Assembly: GCF_002939385.1 (NCBI RefSeq)
Contig: NZ_MULI01000003.1
Location: 1-64,000, forward strand
Direction of reading: 5' to 3'
DNA length: 64,000 nucleotides
Origin: Streptomyces sp. MH60
GTDB taxonomy: Bacteria > Actinomycetota > Actinomycetes > Streptomycetales > Streptomycetaceae
Shown piece by piece: positions 9,694-19,438 of the stretch. Both the position numbers and the translations under genes were made by a program. Position 1 is the stretch's first letter. Each line of letters starts with the position of its first letter. The notes beneath the pieces are model-generated. The model was given only the letters and a program-made list of their open reading frames with translations. It had not been told where the DNA came from and did not search any database.

Positions 9694-9717
9694 CTAAAGC
9701 AAATTCATTGCGTCTAG
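9694..9717. promoter_or_regulatory. Operator-like palindrome upstream of TetR gene
   Basis: Imperfect inverted repeat: left arm CTAAAGCAA, centre about TTCA, right arm TTGCGTCTAG. It overlaps the ribosome binding site of the TetR gene at 9683, as expected for an autoregulatory operator. The same CTAAA-GCAA / TTGC-TTTAG pattern occurs at 11413-11439 and partially at 11374-11390. The three-fold recurrence in one locus is seen directly; binding by the local TetR is inference. Confidence 0.65.
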
Positions 9718-9732
9718 GGGGTCGGTGCTCGT

Positions 9733-11124
9733 TCACGCGGCCTGTGCGATCCCGCGGGCGGGCCGGCTCTGTTCGTAGGCGTGACCGGCCCGCAGGAGGA
9801 CGCGCTCTCCGAGCGGTCGTCCGAGCAGCTGCATGCCGATGGGGAGCCCCGTCGTGTCGTGGCCGACCGGCAGGGACAGGGACGGCACGCCGGTGATGTT
9901 GGCGGGGGACGACAGGCGGACGTAGGCGTCGGACACGCCCTCGACCGTGCCGTCGGCCCAGGTGATCGTCTCCTGACCGGCCCGGACGGCGGTCGCCGGG
10001 ACGCTGGGGGCGGCGATCAGGTCCACCTCCCGGAACATGGCCGCCCATTCCCGGCGCATGAGGGTGCGGGCGCGCTGGGCGCGGAGGTAGTCCCCGGCCG
10101 GCATCAGTTCGCCGGCCTCGAGCAGGATGCGGACGTCGGCCTGGTAGAGCTCGGGGACGGTGCGCAGCGTGCGCTCGTGGTAGGCGGTGGCCTCGGGCAC
10201 CATCAGACCCCACTGCGTGGCCTGGATGTAGCGGGTCATGGGGATCTCGACCTCGACGAGACGCGCCCCGAGTTCCTCGAGCCGGTCGATCGCGCCCCGG
10301 ACGGCGGCTTCCACCTCCGGGTCGACGTGGTCGAAGTAGTAGGTGCGCGGCACACCGACGCGCAGCCCCGTGAGGTCGGTGTCCGCGTCCGGCCGGTACC
10401 GCGCGGCGGGTGCGGTCAGCGAGGCGGGGTCACGGGGATCGCGTCCGGCCAGGGTGTCCAGGACCAGGGCGGCGTCCTCGACGGTGCGGGTGATCGGGCC
10501 GACGTGGTCCAGTGACCAGGACAGGGACGTGACGCCGTGCCGGGGGACGAGCCCGTACGTCGGCTTGAGGCCGACGACCCCGTTCAGCGCGGCGGGCACC
10601 CGGATCGACCCCCCGGTGTCGGTGCCCAGGGCGAAGGTGGCGGTACCCGCGGCCACGGCGACGGCGGACCCGCCGCTGGATCCTCCGGCCACCCGGCCGG
10701 TGTCCCACGCGTTGCTGGTCTGCGGCGTGGTCAGCCCGTAGGCGAACTCGTGGGTGTGGGTCTTGCCGACCAGGGCCGCGCCGGCCGCCTCCAGCCGGGC
10801 GGCGACGGTGCTGCTCGCCTCCGCGCGGTGGCCGGCGCGGACCCGTGAACTGGCCGACGTCGCGATGCCGGCGACGTCGATGAGGTCCTTCAGTCCCATC
10901 GGGATGCCGTGCAGCGGGCCGCGGTGGCGGCCGGCCGCGATGTCGCTCTCCGCCGCACGCGCGGCCCGGCGGGTGTGCTCCGCGGTGACGGTGACGTAGG
11001 CCTGAAGGCGCGGCTCGGCCTGTCCGACGCGGTCCAGGACGGAGTCCACCAGCTCGACGGGGGACAGGCGCCGGGTCCGGACGGCGTCGGCGGCCGCGCT
11101 GAGGGTCAGTTCATACGGCTGCAT
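9733..11124 (-). CDS. Amidase-signature hydrolase (GatA/AtzE-like)
   Basis: A 463-residue amidase. The Ser-Ser-Lys triad is visible: Lys79 in GLKDLID, the cis-serine in GGSSGGSAV near 149, and the nucleophile Ser173 in GTDTGGSIRVP. The length fits stand-alone amidases. ATG 11124 is chosen because the upstream in-frame extension is the antisense of a different gene. The preceding gene encodes an AtzG/GatC-like small protein that overlaps it by 14 bases, so the enzyme probably works as a two-subunit complex. Substrate is unknown; the neighbouring MBL-fold hydrolase suggests a short catabolic path in which an amide or lactone is opened. Confidence 0.92.
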   Translation of the reverse strand: MQPYELTLSAAADAVRTRRLSPVELVDSVLDRVGQAEPRLQAYVTVTAEHTRRAARAAESDIAAGRHRGPLHGIPMGLKDLIDVAGIATSASSRVRAGHRAEASSTVAARLEAAGAALVGKTHTHEFAYGLTTPQTSNAWDTGRVAGGSSGGSAVAVAAGTATFALGTDTGGSIRVPAALNGVVGLKPTYGLVPRHGVTSLSWSLDHVGPITRTVEDAALVLDTLAGRDPRDPASLTAPAARYRPDADTDLTGLRVGVPRTYYFDHVDPEVEAAVRGAIDRLEELGARLVEVEIPMTRYIQATQWGLMVPEATAYHERTLRTVPELYQADVRILLEAGELMPAGDYLRAQRARTLMRREWAAMFREVDLIAAPSVPATAVRAGQETITWADGTVEGVSDAYVRLSSPANITGVPSLSLPVGHDTTGLPIGMQLLGRPLGERVLLRAGHAYEQSRPARGIAQAA

Positions 11125-11320
11125 CGTGCGTCTCCTGTTCCGCGCGGTAGGCGGGGGCGGGCGGGGTGTCGGCGAAGTCCAGCTCCCGCAGGACGGCGAC
11201 GACGGAGTGGATGTGATGGGCGGTGGCCGCGACCGCGGCATGGCGGTCCGCGGGCAACGGGAGCCCGGCGCGGGCGGCCCAGCGGGCCGCCTCCGGCGGG
11301 GTCGGTTCGGGGGAGGGCAC
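11111..11320 (-). CDS. AtzG-like (DUF4089) small amidase subunit
   Basis: A 69-residue protein with the DUF4089/AtzG pattern: an A-LPLPADRHAAVAATAHHIHSVVAVLREL helical core and an ELDF-x4-PAPAYR tail. AtzG is the GatC-like adaptor of the 1-carboxybiuret hydrolase AtzE. Here it overlaps the start of the amidase gene by 14 bases, so the two are coupled. The tail likely wraps onto the amidase in the way described for AtzE-AtzG. It is short but clearly conserved in pattern and placement. Confidence 0.82.
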   Translation of the reverse strand: MPSPEPTPPEAARWAARAGLPLPADRHAAVAATAHHIHSVVAVLRELDFADTPPAPAYRAEQETHDAAV

Positions 11321-11373
11321 GGACGTTCTCTCCTCGGGGCTGGGCGGTGGGGCGGAACGGGAACGATCAAAAG

Positions 11374-11390
11374 CTAAGTATTTGCGTTAG
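11374..11390. promoter_or_regulatory. Partial operator copy in the divergent promoter
   Basis: The sequence CTAAGTATTTGCGTTAG carries a right half-site TTTGCGTTAG nearly identical to those at 9694-9717 and 11413-11439, and a weaker left half. It lies 54-70 bases before the AtzG-like start, where the minus-strand promoter of the amidase operon should be. Probably a lower-affinity site for the same TetR protein. Confidence 0.45.
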
Positions 11391-11412
11391 GTGGACTGTA
11401 GGACCTACTGTG

Positions 11413-11439
11413 GCTAAAAGCAAACAGATTGCGTTTAGC
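11413..11439. promoter_or_regulatory. Main operator-like palindrome between amidase operon and MBL hydrolase
   Basis: Inverted repeat with arms GCTAAAAGCAA and TTGCGTTTAGC around a five-base centre, one mismatch per arm. It sits about 50-76 bases before the MBL-fold hydrolase start and roughly 93-119 bases before the AtzG-like start, so one bound repressor could block both divergent promoters. The best of the three copies in this locus. Confidence 0.65.
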
Positions 11440-11488
11440 GCCGAGAGTCCCGCGCCCACCGACAGCACTCCGAAGGAAGCGACCGATC

Positions 11489-12412
11489 ATGAGCACCGCC
11501 CCGTCCGCCGACCAGGCCGCCGTCCCGTACTGGACGGTGGGAGACGTCCGCGTGCACCGCGTCGACGAGGTCGCCCTGCCGGCCGCCACAGGGTCCTGGC
11601 TGCTGCCCGACGCCACCCCGGACCTCGTCGCCGGGCAGCCCTGGCTGCGTCCCCACTTCGCCGACGACGAGGGCACCCTGCGCATCGACAGCCACACCTT
11701 CGCGTTCACCGTCGGCGGGTCGCGCATCCTGGTGGACACCGGCATCGGCAACGGCAAGGAGCGGGCCAATCCCGCCTGGCACGACCTGCGCACCGACTTC
11801 CTCCAGCGCCTCACCGCCGCCGGATTCCCCCCGGACTCCGTCGACCTGGTGATCCTCACCCATCTGCACGCCGACCACGTCGGCTGGAACACGCGGCGGG
11901 AGAACGGGAAGTGGGTCCCCACCTTCCGCAACGCCCGCTATCTGACCTCCCGCACCGAGCGGGAGTTCTGGGCCGGGTACGACATGGAGGAGGCGCGCAG
12001 GCAGATGTTCCGCGACTCCGTGTTCCCGGTGGAGGAGGCGGGGCTGCTCGACCTCGTCGACGTCCCCGCCGAAGGCCTGGAGGCCGTCCCGGGCCTGCGC
12101 CTGCTCCCCACCCCCGGGCACACGCCCGGCCACCTCGCCCTGGAGCTGACCAGCCGCGGCCGGACCGCCCTGATCACCGGCGATTGCATCCACCACCCCG
12201 TTCAGCTCGCCCACCCCGCCGTGGGAGCCTGCGTCGACATCGACCCCGAACGGTCCGAGGCGTCCCGCCGCGAGCTGCTCGGCTCGCTCGCCGACACGGA
12301 CACCCTCGTCCTGGGCACCCACTTCGCGCCGCCCACCGCCGGCCGTGTCGTCACCCACGAGGACACCTACCGGCTCCTGCCCGTCCCCGCCGGTACCGCC
12401 CGGCTTCGGTAA
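11489..12412 (+). CDS. MBL-fold metallo-hydrolase (lactonase-like)
   Basis: A 307-residue metallo-beta-lactamase-fold enzyme. Metal ligands are clear: HLHADH at residues 125-130, the GHTPGH histidine near 215, and GDCIHH further on. This arrangement is that of quorum-quenching-type lactonases and related hydrolases. ATG at 11489 is preceded by a GGAAG-rich site. It is divergent from the amidase operon and shares its palindromic promoter region, so the two probably act in one pathway, for example successive opening of a cyclic amide or lactone. Substrate not determinable from sequence. Confidence 0.9.
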   Translation: MSTAPSADQAAVPYWTVGDVRVHRVDEVALPAATGSWLLPDATPDLVAGQPWLRPHFADDEGTLRIDSHTFAFTVGGSRILVDTGIGNGKERANPAWHDLRTDFLQRLTAAGFPPDSVDLVILTHLHADHVGWNTRRENGKWVPTFRNARYLTSRTEREFWAGYDMEEARRQMFRDSVFPVEEAGLLDLVDVPAEGLEAVPGLRLLPTPGHTPGHLALELTSRGRTALITGDCIHHPVQLAHPAVGACVDIDPERSEASRRELLGSLADTDTLVLGTHFAPPTAGRVVTHEDTYRLLPVPAGTARLR

Positions 12413-12422
12413 GGGCGGGCAC

Positions 12423-12578
12423 GTCGTAGGTTGGCTGGAGGTGACCAGCCCCAACGCGCCGGCGATCCACGCCTACCGGCGTACGGGACTGGGCTTCTGC
12501 GGACTGGACACGGCGCTCTACGACGGCACGCCCGCGTCGGGCGGACAGGCCCTCTACATCGCGATGCCGCTCAGGTGA
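12423..12578 (+). pseudogene. C-terminal remnant of a GNAT acetyltransferase
   Basis: An open stretch of 51 codons reads as the last third of a GNAT N-acetyltransferase: WLEVTSPNAPAIHAYRR (acetyl-CoA-binding helix region) followed by a GLDTALYDGTPASGG-QALYIAMPL tail. The usual N-terminal two thirds (about 100 residues) are absent; the sequence upstream is the end of the intact MBL gene. There is no ribosome binding site of its own. This is best read as a leftover from a recombination or insertion event that joined unrelated DNA here. The end overlaps the TetR stop by eight bases. Confidence 0.7.
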
Positions 12579-13251
12579 GTCTGGCGGCCACGGCGTCGAG
12601 CACCCAGTCGAGACCGGTCGCGAAGGACTCCCCGGCGTCCACGTGCGTGCCGTCGTGCACGGCCTTGGCCAGCGCCGGGAAGCGGCCCGTGGCCAGCATC
12701 CTCGTCACGTGGGGACCACGGGCGCGCTGCCACTCGGACTTGGACAGGCCCGTGGCGCGCTCGGCCCGCAGGTCCGCGATCTCGCGCCTGATCGCGCCGG
12801 TGAAGTAGGCGCTGACCGTCTCCACGGCGCGCATGACGGTGTCGACGTCGGCGAGGCCGTCGAGGGGGGCCAGTGTCGCCTCGGTCACGGCGAGGCCGTT
12901 CGGGCCCAGGGCCGGCCGGCCGCCGAGCAGATCGGCCAGCCAAGGGTGGCGCAGGGCGGCCTGCCGGGTCCGGTGGGCGAGGACGTACAGCGCCTCCCGC
13001 CAGTCACCGGGCCGCTCCTGGGGCAGGATCTCGGCGTACACCGCGTCCACCATGAGGTCCCACAGCTCGTCCTTGGTGGAGATGTAGCCGTACAGCCGCA
13101 TCGGCCCGGCGTCCAGCCGGGCGGCGACCTTGCGCACGGACACGGCCGCCAGCCCGCCCTCGTCGGCGAGCGCGATCGCGGCGGCGACGATCCGCTCCCG
13201 GTCGAGCGGCACAGGGCGGTTCGGCGGCTCCGGCCGGTCCCAGACAGTCAT
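12571..13251 (-). CDS. TetR-family regulator (TetR_C_1-type ligand domain)
   Basis: A 226-residue regulator. The DNA-binding domain spans residues 14-60, with LAAVSVRKVAARLDAGPMRLYGYISTKDEL; a long helical C-domain of about 160 residues is typical of TetR_C_1 proteins that sense drugs. ATG 13251 is used; an upstream in-frame ATG would start inside the operator. It is divergent from a FAD monooxygenase gene with 53 bases between, containing a strong inverted repeat. The most economical reading is that it represses that monooxygenase and itself. Confidence 0.9.
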   Translation of the reverse strand: MTVWDRPEPPNRPVPLDRERIVAAAIALADEGGLAAVSVRKVAARLDAGPMRLYGYISTKDELWDLMVDAVYAEILPQERPGDWREALYVLAHRTRQAALRHPWLADLLGGRPALGPNGLAVTEATLAPLDGLADVDTVMRAVETVSAYFTGAIRREIADLRAERATGLSKSEWQRARGPHVTRMLATGRFPALAKAVHDGTHVDAGESFATGLDWVLDAVAARLT

Positions 13252-13269
13252 GCCCCCACCGTACTGTTG

Positions 13270-13302
13270 CGATACATCGTAGAGAGACAATACGGTGTAT
13301 CG
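13270..13302. promoter_or_regulatory. Operator-like inverted repeat between TetR and monooxygenase genes
   Basis: Two 12-base arms, CGATACATCGTA and TACGGTGTATCG, face each other across nine bases (GAGAGACAA), with one mismatch pair. The right arm ends two bases before the ATG of the monooxygenase, so binding would block expression directly. The spacing of about two helical turns fits a TetR dimer pair. Binding is inference. Confidence 0.65.
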
Positions 13303-13304
13303 AC

Positions 13305-14426
13305 ATGAGACAACGTATCGCCGTGGTCGGTGGCGGCCCCGCAGGACTTGCCTTCGCCCGCGTGCTGCACCGCCACGGCCATCCCGCCGCCGTCCTCGAG
13401 CGCGATGCAGCCCCCGGCGCCCGCCCCTCGGGCGGCACGCTCGACCTGCACGAAGGGCTGGGCCAGTCGGCCCTGGACAAAGCGGGGCTGCTCGCGGAGT
13501 TCCAGGCGTTGTCCCGCCCCGAGGGGCAGGCCATGCGCATCCTGGACCCGGACGGGACCGTGCTGCGCGACTGGCGACCGGGTCCGGACGACCGGGCCAA
13601 TCCCGAGATCGACCGCGGGCAACTCCGCGACCTGCTGCTCGGTCCCCTCGACGTCCGGTGGGGGCAGGGCGTGGCGAAGGTGGTGCCGGGGGCCCGGGAC
13701 GGCGTACGGGTCCACTTCGAGGACGGGCGGCAGGAGACGTACGACCTCGTCGTCGGCGCGGACGGCGCCTGGTCCCGCACCCGGCCGGCGGTCTCGTCGG
13801 TGACGCCGCACTACACCGGCGTCACCGCGATCGAGACCTCCCTGGCCGACGTCGACACCCGCCACCCCGACCTCGCCCGGCTGGTCGGGGACGGTTCCCT
13901 GGCCGTGTACGGCGCGAACCGGGCGATCGTCGCCCAGCGCGGCAGCGGCGGCCAGGTCAAGGCGTACGCCCAGTTCCGCGCGCCGCTGGACTGGCACACC
14001 CACCTGGACCTGACCGACGCCGAAGCCGTGCGGTCGAGCCTGCTGACCCTGTTCGACGGCTGGGCCGCGCCCGTCCTCGACCTCCTGCGCCGCGGCACCG
14101 CCTTCGTCCACCGCCCCCTGCACGTGCTGCCCGTGTCCCACACCTGGACCCATGTCCCCGGGGTGACGCTCCTGGGCGACGCCGCCCATCTGATGCCTCC
14201 CCTGGGGGCGGGCGCGAACCTCGCCCTGCTGGAGGGCGCCGAACTCGCCGAGTCCCTCGCCACCGGCCCCGCGGATCCGGACGGGGCCGTCCGCGCCTTC
14301 GAGGAGCGGATGTGGGCACGGGCCGAACGGTGGGCGAGGATCACGGCGGACGGTCTGGAGCGCCTGGTGAGCCCGGACCCCGCCGCGGCCCTCGCCGTCT
14401 TCGACCAGGTCCAGCCGTCCCGCTGA
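13305..14426 (+). CDS. FAD-dependent monooxygenase (TetX-like)
   Basis: A 373-residue flavoprotein of the aromatic-hydroxylase/TetX type. The FAD dinucleotide motif IAVVGGGPAGLAFARVL is at residues 5-21, the DG motif DLVVGADGAWSRTRP near 147, and the GD motif VTLLGDAAHLMPPLGAGANLAL near 287. The last is the variant with PPLGAGANLA found in TetX and related drug-modifying enzymes. It is divergent from a drug-sensor-type TetR and is probably induced by its own substrate. It may detoxify a small molecule; tetracycline activity cannot be claimed from sequence. Confidence 0.9.
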   Translation: MRQRIAVVGGGPAGLAFARVLHRHGHPAAVLERDAAPGARPSGGTLDLHEGLGQSALDKAGLLAEFQALSRPEGQAMRILDPDGTVLRDWRPGPDDRANPEIDRGQLRDLLLGPLDVRWGQGVAKVVPGARDGVRVHFEDGRQETYDLVVGADGAWSRTRPAVSSVTPHYTGVTAIETSLADVDTRHPDLARLVGDGSLAVYGANRAIVAQRGSGGQVKAYAQFRAPLDWHTHLDLTDAEAVRSSLLTLFDGWAAPVLDLLRRGTAFVHRPLHVLPVSHTWTHVPGVTLLGDAAHLMPPLGAGANLALLEGAELAESLATGPADPDGAVRAFEERMWARAERWARITADGLERLVSPDPAAALAVFDQVQPSR

Positions 14427-14459
14427 GCGGCGGCCTCACCGGCCGCCGCCGGGGCCGCG

Positions 14460-16047
<1,588 letters not shown>

Positions 16048-16220
16048 GGGTCTCACCTCCTGGGGCAGTGTCACGGTCCAGGACAAGCTACCGATGCGGG
16101 CGGCACCCCGTCCAATCCTTTTCGATGAGTTTCGGGCCCGGCACCGGTCGTATCCGGTAGGCACACCTACACCTGGCACATCCGGCACCCGGCACAGCTG
16201 CCGCAGGAAGGGACAGACCG

Positions 16221-16814
16221 ATGTCATCAAGCCTCATGGTCGACTTCATCATCTCGCTCGACGGGTACGCGTCCGCGGAGGGCTGGCCCGGATTCTGGGG
16301 CATGGAGGGCCCCGAGTACCTCGCCTGGCTCGACGGGGACGCCGAGAAGCAGCACACCAGCCTCATGGGCGCCACGACGTACCGGCTGATGTCCGGGTTC
16401 GCTCGCCAGATGCCCGACGATCCCGGCTTCACCTGGCTGACCGCGATGCCCAAGGTGGTGTTCTCCTCGACCCTCCGGACCCCGTTGTCCTGGGACAACA
16501 CGGAGCTGGTCCAGGGCGACGCCGTCGCGGCCGTGCGGGACATGAAGCGGGACGGGACGCGGCCCCTGCGCACCCTCGGCAGTCTCAGCCTGTGCCGGTC
16601 GCTGCTCGAAGCCGGTCTGGTCGACCGCTTCCGCGTGGTCGTCTTCCCCGTCATCACCGGCGCGACCGGCAAGGAGCGGATCTTCGACGCGTACCCGGAC
16701 GTCACCCTCGACCTCGTCGAGAGCCGCACCTTCGACGGCCGGCTCCAGTTGCTGGAGTACGTTCCCACGATCCTGGACGGGCCGCCCTCGGCCGGCGGCC
16801 GGGACGAGTCCTAG
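16221..16814 (+). CDS. RibD C-terminal/dihydrofolate-reductase-fold protein
   Basis: A 197-residue protein of the RibD_C superfamily. It shows the DFIISLDGYAS opening strand, LMGATTYRLMSGF near residue 50, the PKVVFSSTL strand near 79, the nucleotide-binding LRTLGSLSLCRSLLEAGLVD near 113-132, and a late VFPVITGATGKERIF. These small reductases use NADPH; substrates are mostly unknown. It is divergent from the monooxygenase/leader, with 170 bases between. A paralogue lies at 34637 and a third family member at 62243. Confidence 0.88.
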   Translation: MSSSLMVDFIISLDGYASAEGWPGFWGMEGPEYLAWLDGDAEKQHTSLMGATTYRLMSGFARQMPDDPGFTWLTAMPKVVFSSTLRTPLSWDNTELVQGDAVAAVRDMKRDGTRPLRTLGSLSLCRSLLEAGLVDRFRVVVFPVITGATGKERIFDAYPDVTLDLVESRTFDGRLQLLEYVPTILDGPPSAGGRDES

Positions 16815-16844
16815 ACGGCCCCAACTCGGCCGGAAGAAGCGCGC

Positions 16845-16860
16845 ATTGGTCTAGGCCAGA
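16845..16860. promoter_or_regulatory. DasR-like (dre) site
   Basis: ATTGGTCTAGGCCAGA matches 13 of 16 positions of the DasR responsive element consensus (ACTGGTCTAGACCAGT) as I recall it. It is 72-87 bases before the start of the sugar dehydrogenase gene. DasR is the N-acetylglucosamine-responsive GntR regulator of Streptomyces. The central TGGTCTAG half is exact; function is unproven. Confidence 0.4.
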
Positions 16861-16931
16861 GCGCCGTGGCCCCGTATTCTCGGTGGTGGCCGGCGACGGA
16901 ACTTCCCCCCACTCACCGCCTCCGGGAGGCC

Positions 16932-18071
16932 ATGGTGAACGTTCGCACCCGAATATCGGCGATCATCGGCACGCTGGGACTCGTCGGGTCCCTGGCCCTG
17001 GCCACGGCATCCGCCGACGAGTCCCGCGCCCCCGGCGACGCGGCGCAGATCGCGCTGACCGAGGTGGCCCGGGCCGAGAACCCGACGGCCGGAGCCGCGG
17101 GACCGAAGGACACGGTGTGGATCGCCGAACGCGCGGGCACCGTCCGGGTCCTCGACGGCGACGGACTCGGCGACCCCGTGCTCGACATCTCCGACGAGAC
17201 CACCACCGACGGCGAACGCGGCCTGCTCGGCATGGCGTTCGACAAGGACTTCGCGCACCTCTACCTCTCCTACACCGACCTCCAGGGAACCAGCACCATC
17301 GACGAGTTCGCCGTCCAGGACGGCACGGTCCAGGAGGGCACCCGGCGCACCGTCCTCACCCAGGAGCAGCCCGAGTCCAACCACAACGGCGGCGACATCG
17401 AGTTCGGTCCCGACGGTCACCTCTACATCGCGTTCGGCGACGGAGGGGGCGGCGGCGACCCCGAGGGCAACGGCCAGCGGCTCGACACCCTGCTCGGCAA
17501 GCTGCTGCGGATCGACCCCCAGGGCGGCGACCCCTACGCGATCCCGGAGGACAACCCCTTCGCCGGCGACCCGAACGCCAAGGGCGAGATCTGGGCGTAC
17601 GGGCTGCGCAACCCGTGGCGGTTCTCCTTCGACGCCGACTCGGGCGACCTGCTGATCGCCGACGTCGGGCAGAGCGACTGGGAGGAGATCGACTGGGCGC
17701 CCGCGAGCAGCGCCGGCGGCGAGAACTACGGCTGGTCGCGGATGGAGGGCACACACCCCTTCCGCGGCGGCACCGAGCCCGCGAACCACGTTCCGCCGAT
17801 CCACGAGTACGACCGCACCGGCCTCGGCTGCTCGGTCACCGGCGGCTACGTGTACCGCGGCGAGGCGATCGCGGACCTCGAGGGGCAGTACGTCTACAGC
17901 GACTACTGCGACGGCACCCTGCGCTCCCTGGAGATCGAGAACGGCGAGGTGACCGCCGAGCACGACCTCGGGGTGAACGGCGGAGAGGTCGTGTCCTTCG
18001 CCCAGGGCGGCGACGGCGAGCTGTACGTCCTCGCCATCGGGGGTACGGTTTCCCGCGTCGACCCGGCGTGA
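16932..18071 (+). CDS. Secreted PQQ-type glucose/sorbosone dehydrogenase
   Basis: A 379-residue protein with an N-terminal signal peptide (residues 1-28, cleavage near ATASA-DE). A six-bladed beta-propeller of the GSDH family follows. Hallmarks are the ERGLLGMAF strand near 94, the SNHNGGDIEFGPDGHLYIAFGDGG metal/PQQ region near 150-175, IWAYGLRNPWRFSFD near 220, and LLIADVGQ near 239. Such enzymes oxidise aldose sugars outside the membrane with PQQ. Start ATG 16932 or the adjacent GTG 16935, behind GGGAGG. The next gene is a mannonate dehydratase, so the region may handle sugar acids. Confidence 0.9.
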   Translation: MVNVRTRISAIIGTLGLVGSLALATASADESRAPGDAAQIALTEVARAENPTAGAAGPKDTVWIAERAGTVRVLDGDGLGDPVLDISDETTTDGERGLLGMAFDKDFAHLYLSYTDLQGTSTIDEFAVQDGTVQEGTRRTVLTQEQPESNHNGGDIEFGPDGHLYIAFGDGGGGGDPEGNGQRLDTLLGKLLRIDPQGGDPYAIPEDNPFAGDPNAKGEIWAYGLRNPWRFSFDADSGDLLIADVGQSDWEEIDWAPASSAGGENYGWSRMEGTHPFRGGTEPANHVPPIHEYDRTGLGCSVTGGYVYRGEAIADLEGQYVYSDYCDGTLRSLEIENGEVTAEHDLGVNGGEVVSFAQGGDGELYVLAIGGTVSRVDPA

Positions 18072-18125
18072 TCACGGCACCGGCCTGACCACCCGGGCTC
18101 GCGTCTCGGAAGGAGCACCGCCCCC

Positions 18126-19367
18126 GTGAAGATCACCGCTGCCGATGTCGTCGTCACCAGCCCAGGGCGCAACTTCGTCACCCTGCGCATCACCACCGAG
18201 GACGGACTCACCGGCCTCGGCGACGCCACCCTCAACGGACGTGAACTGGCCGTCGAGGCCTACCTGCGCGAGCACGTGGCCCCGTTGCTGCTCGGACGGG
18301 ACGCGCACGCCGTCGAGGACACCTGGCAGTACCTGTACCGGGGCGCGTACTGGCGCCGGGGCCCGGTCACCATGGCGGCCGTCGCCGCCGTGGACACCGC
18401 GCTGTGGGACATCAAGGGCAAGGCGGCGGGCATGCCCGTGTACCAACTCCTCGGCGGTGCCTGCCGCACGGGCGCCCTGGCCTACGGCCACGCCTCCGGC
18501 CGGGACATACCCGAACTGCTCGACTCGGTGCGCGAGCACCTGGCGGACGGCTTCCGGGCCGTCCGCATCCAGAGCGGCATCCCCGGCCTCGACTCCGTGT
18601 ACGGCGTCGCCGCCTCCGCCGCGGGCGACGGGGACCGCTACGACTACGAGCCCGCCCGGCGCACCGGCACCGCCCACCCGCGTCCCACCGAGGAGACCTG
18701 GGACACCCGCGCCTACCTGCGCCACATGCCCACCGTGTTCGAAGCCGTCCGGCACACCTTCGGCCCCGAACTCCCGCTGCTGCACGACGGACACCACCGG
18801 ATGACACCCATCCAGGCGGCGCGGCTCGGCAAGGACCTCGAACCGTACGACCTCTTCTGGCTGGAGGACGCGACACCGGGCGAGGACCAGCGGGCACTGC
18901 GGCTGATCCGGGAGCACACCACCACACCCCTGGCCATCGGGGAGGTCTTCAACTCCGTCCACGACTACACCACGCTGCTCCAGGAACGGCTGATCGACTA
19001 CGTCCGCTCGGCGGTGACCCACACCGGCGGCATCACCGCCGTACGCAAACTGCTCGACATGGCCGCCGTGTACGGCATCAGGTCCGGCATGCACGGCCCG
19101 ACGGACATCTCACCCGTGGGCATGGCGGCCGCCCTCCACCTCGACCTCGCCGTGCACAACTTCGGCATCCAGGAGTACATGCGCCACGCCCCCCAGACCC
19201 TGGAGGTCTTCCGCACCTCCTACCGCTTCGAGGACGGCCTCCTGCACCCCGGCGACGCCCCCGGTCTCGGCGTCGAACTCGACGACGAGGCCGCGGCCCG
19301 CTTCCCCTACGAGCCCGCCTACCTGCCCGTGAACCGCCTCGGGGACGGCACGGTGCACGATTGGTGA
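18126..19367 (+). CDS. manD: D-mannonate dehydratase, enolase superfamily
   Basis: A 413-residue enolase-superfamily enzyme closely matching ManD, which dehydrates D-mannonate (or D-gluconate in some members) to 2-keto-3-deoxygluconate. The capping-domain signature [20 protein letters not shown] and [16 protein letters not shown] are present. Metal ligands lie in LLHDGHHR (Asp), FWLEDATP (Glu) and AIGEVFN (Glu), and a family-typical [30 protein letters not shown] segment follows. Ends [14 protein letters not shown] as in characterised ManD. A GGAAGGAG ribosome binding site precedes the ATG. Downstream in the same direction is a phosphatase gene. Confidence 0.92.
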   Translation: MKITAADVVVTSPGRNFVTLRITTEDGLTGLGDATLNGRELAVEAYLREHVAPLLLGRDAHAVEDTWQYLYRGAYWRRGPVTMAAVAAVDTALWDIKGKAAGMPVYQLLGGACRTGALAYGHASGRDIPELLDSVREHLADGFRAVRIQSGIPGLDSVYGVAASAAGDGDRYDYEPARRTGTAHPRPTEETWDTRAYLRHMPTVFEAVRHTFGPELPLLHDGHHRMTPIQAARLGKDLEPYDLFWLEDATPGEDQRALRLIREHTTTPLAIGEVFNSVHDYTTLLQERLIDYVRSAVTHTGGITAVRKLLDMAAVYGIRSGMHGPTDISPVGMAAALHLDLAVHNFGIQEYMRHAPQTLEVFRTSYRFEDGLLHPGDAPGLGVELDDEAAARFPYEPAYLPVNRLGDGTVHDW

Positions 19368-19438
19368 GGCACCGGGACACCCGTGGCGCGTGGCAGAGTG
19401 GAGACGCCCCCCGTCGTCCCGCAGAAGGTCCCCGTCGC

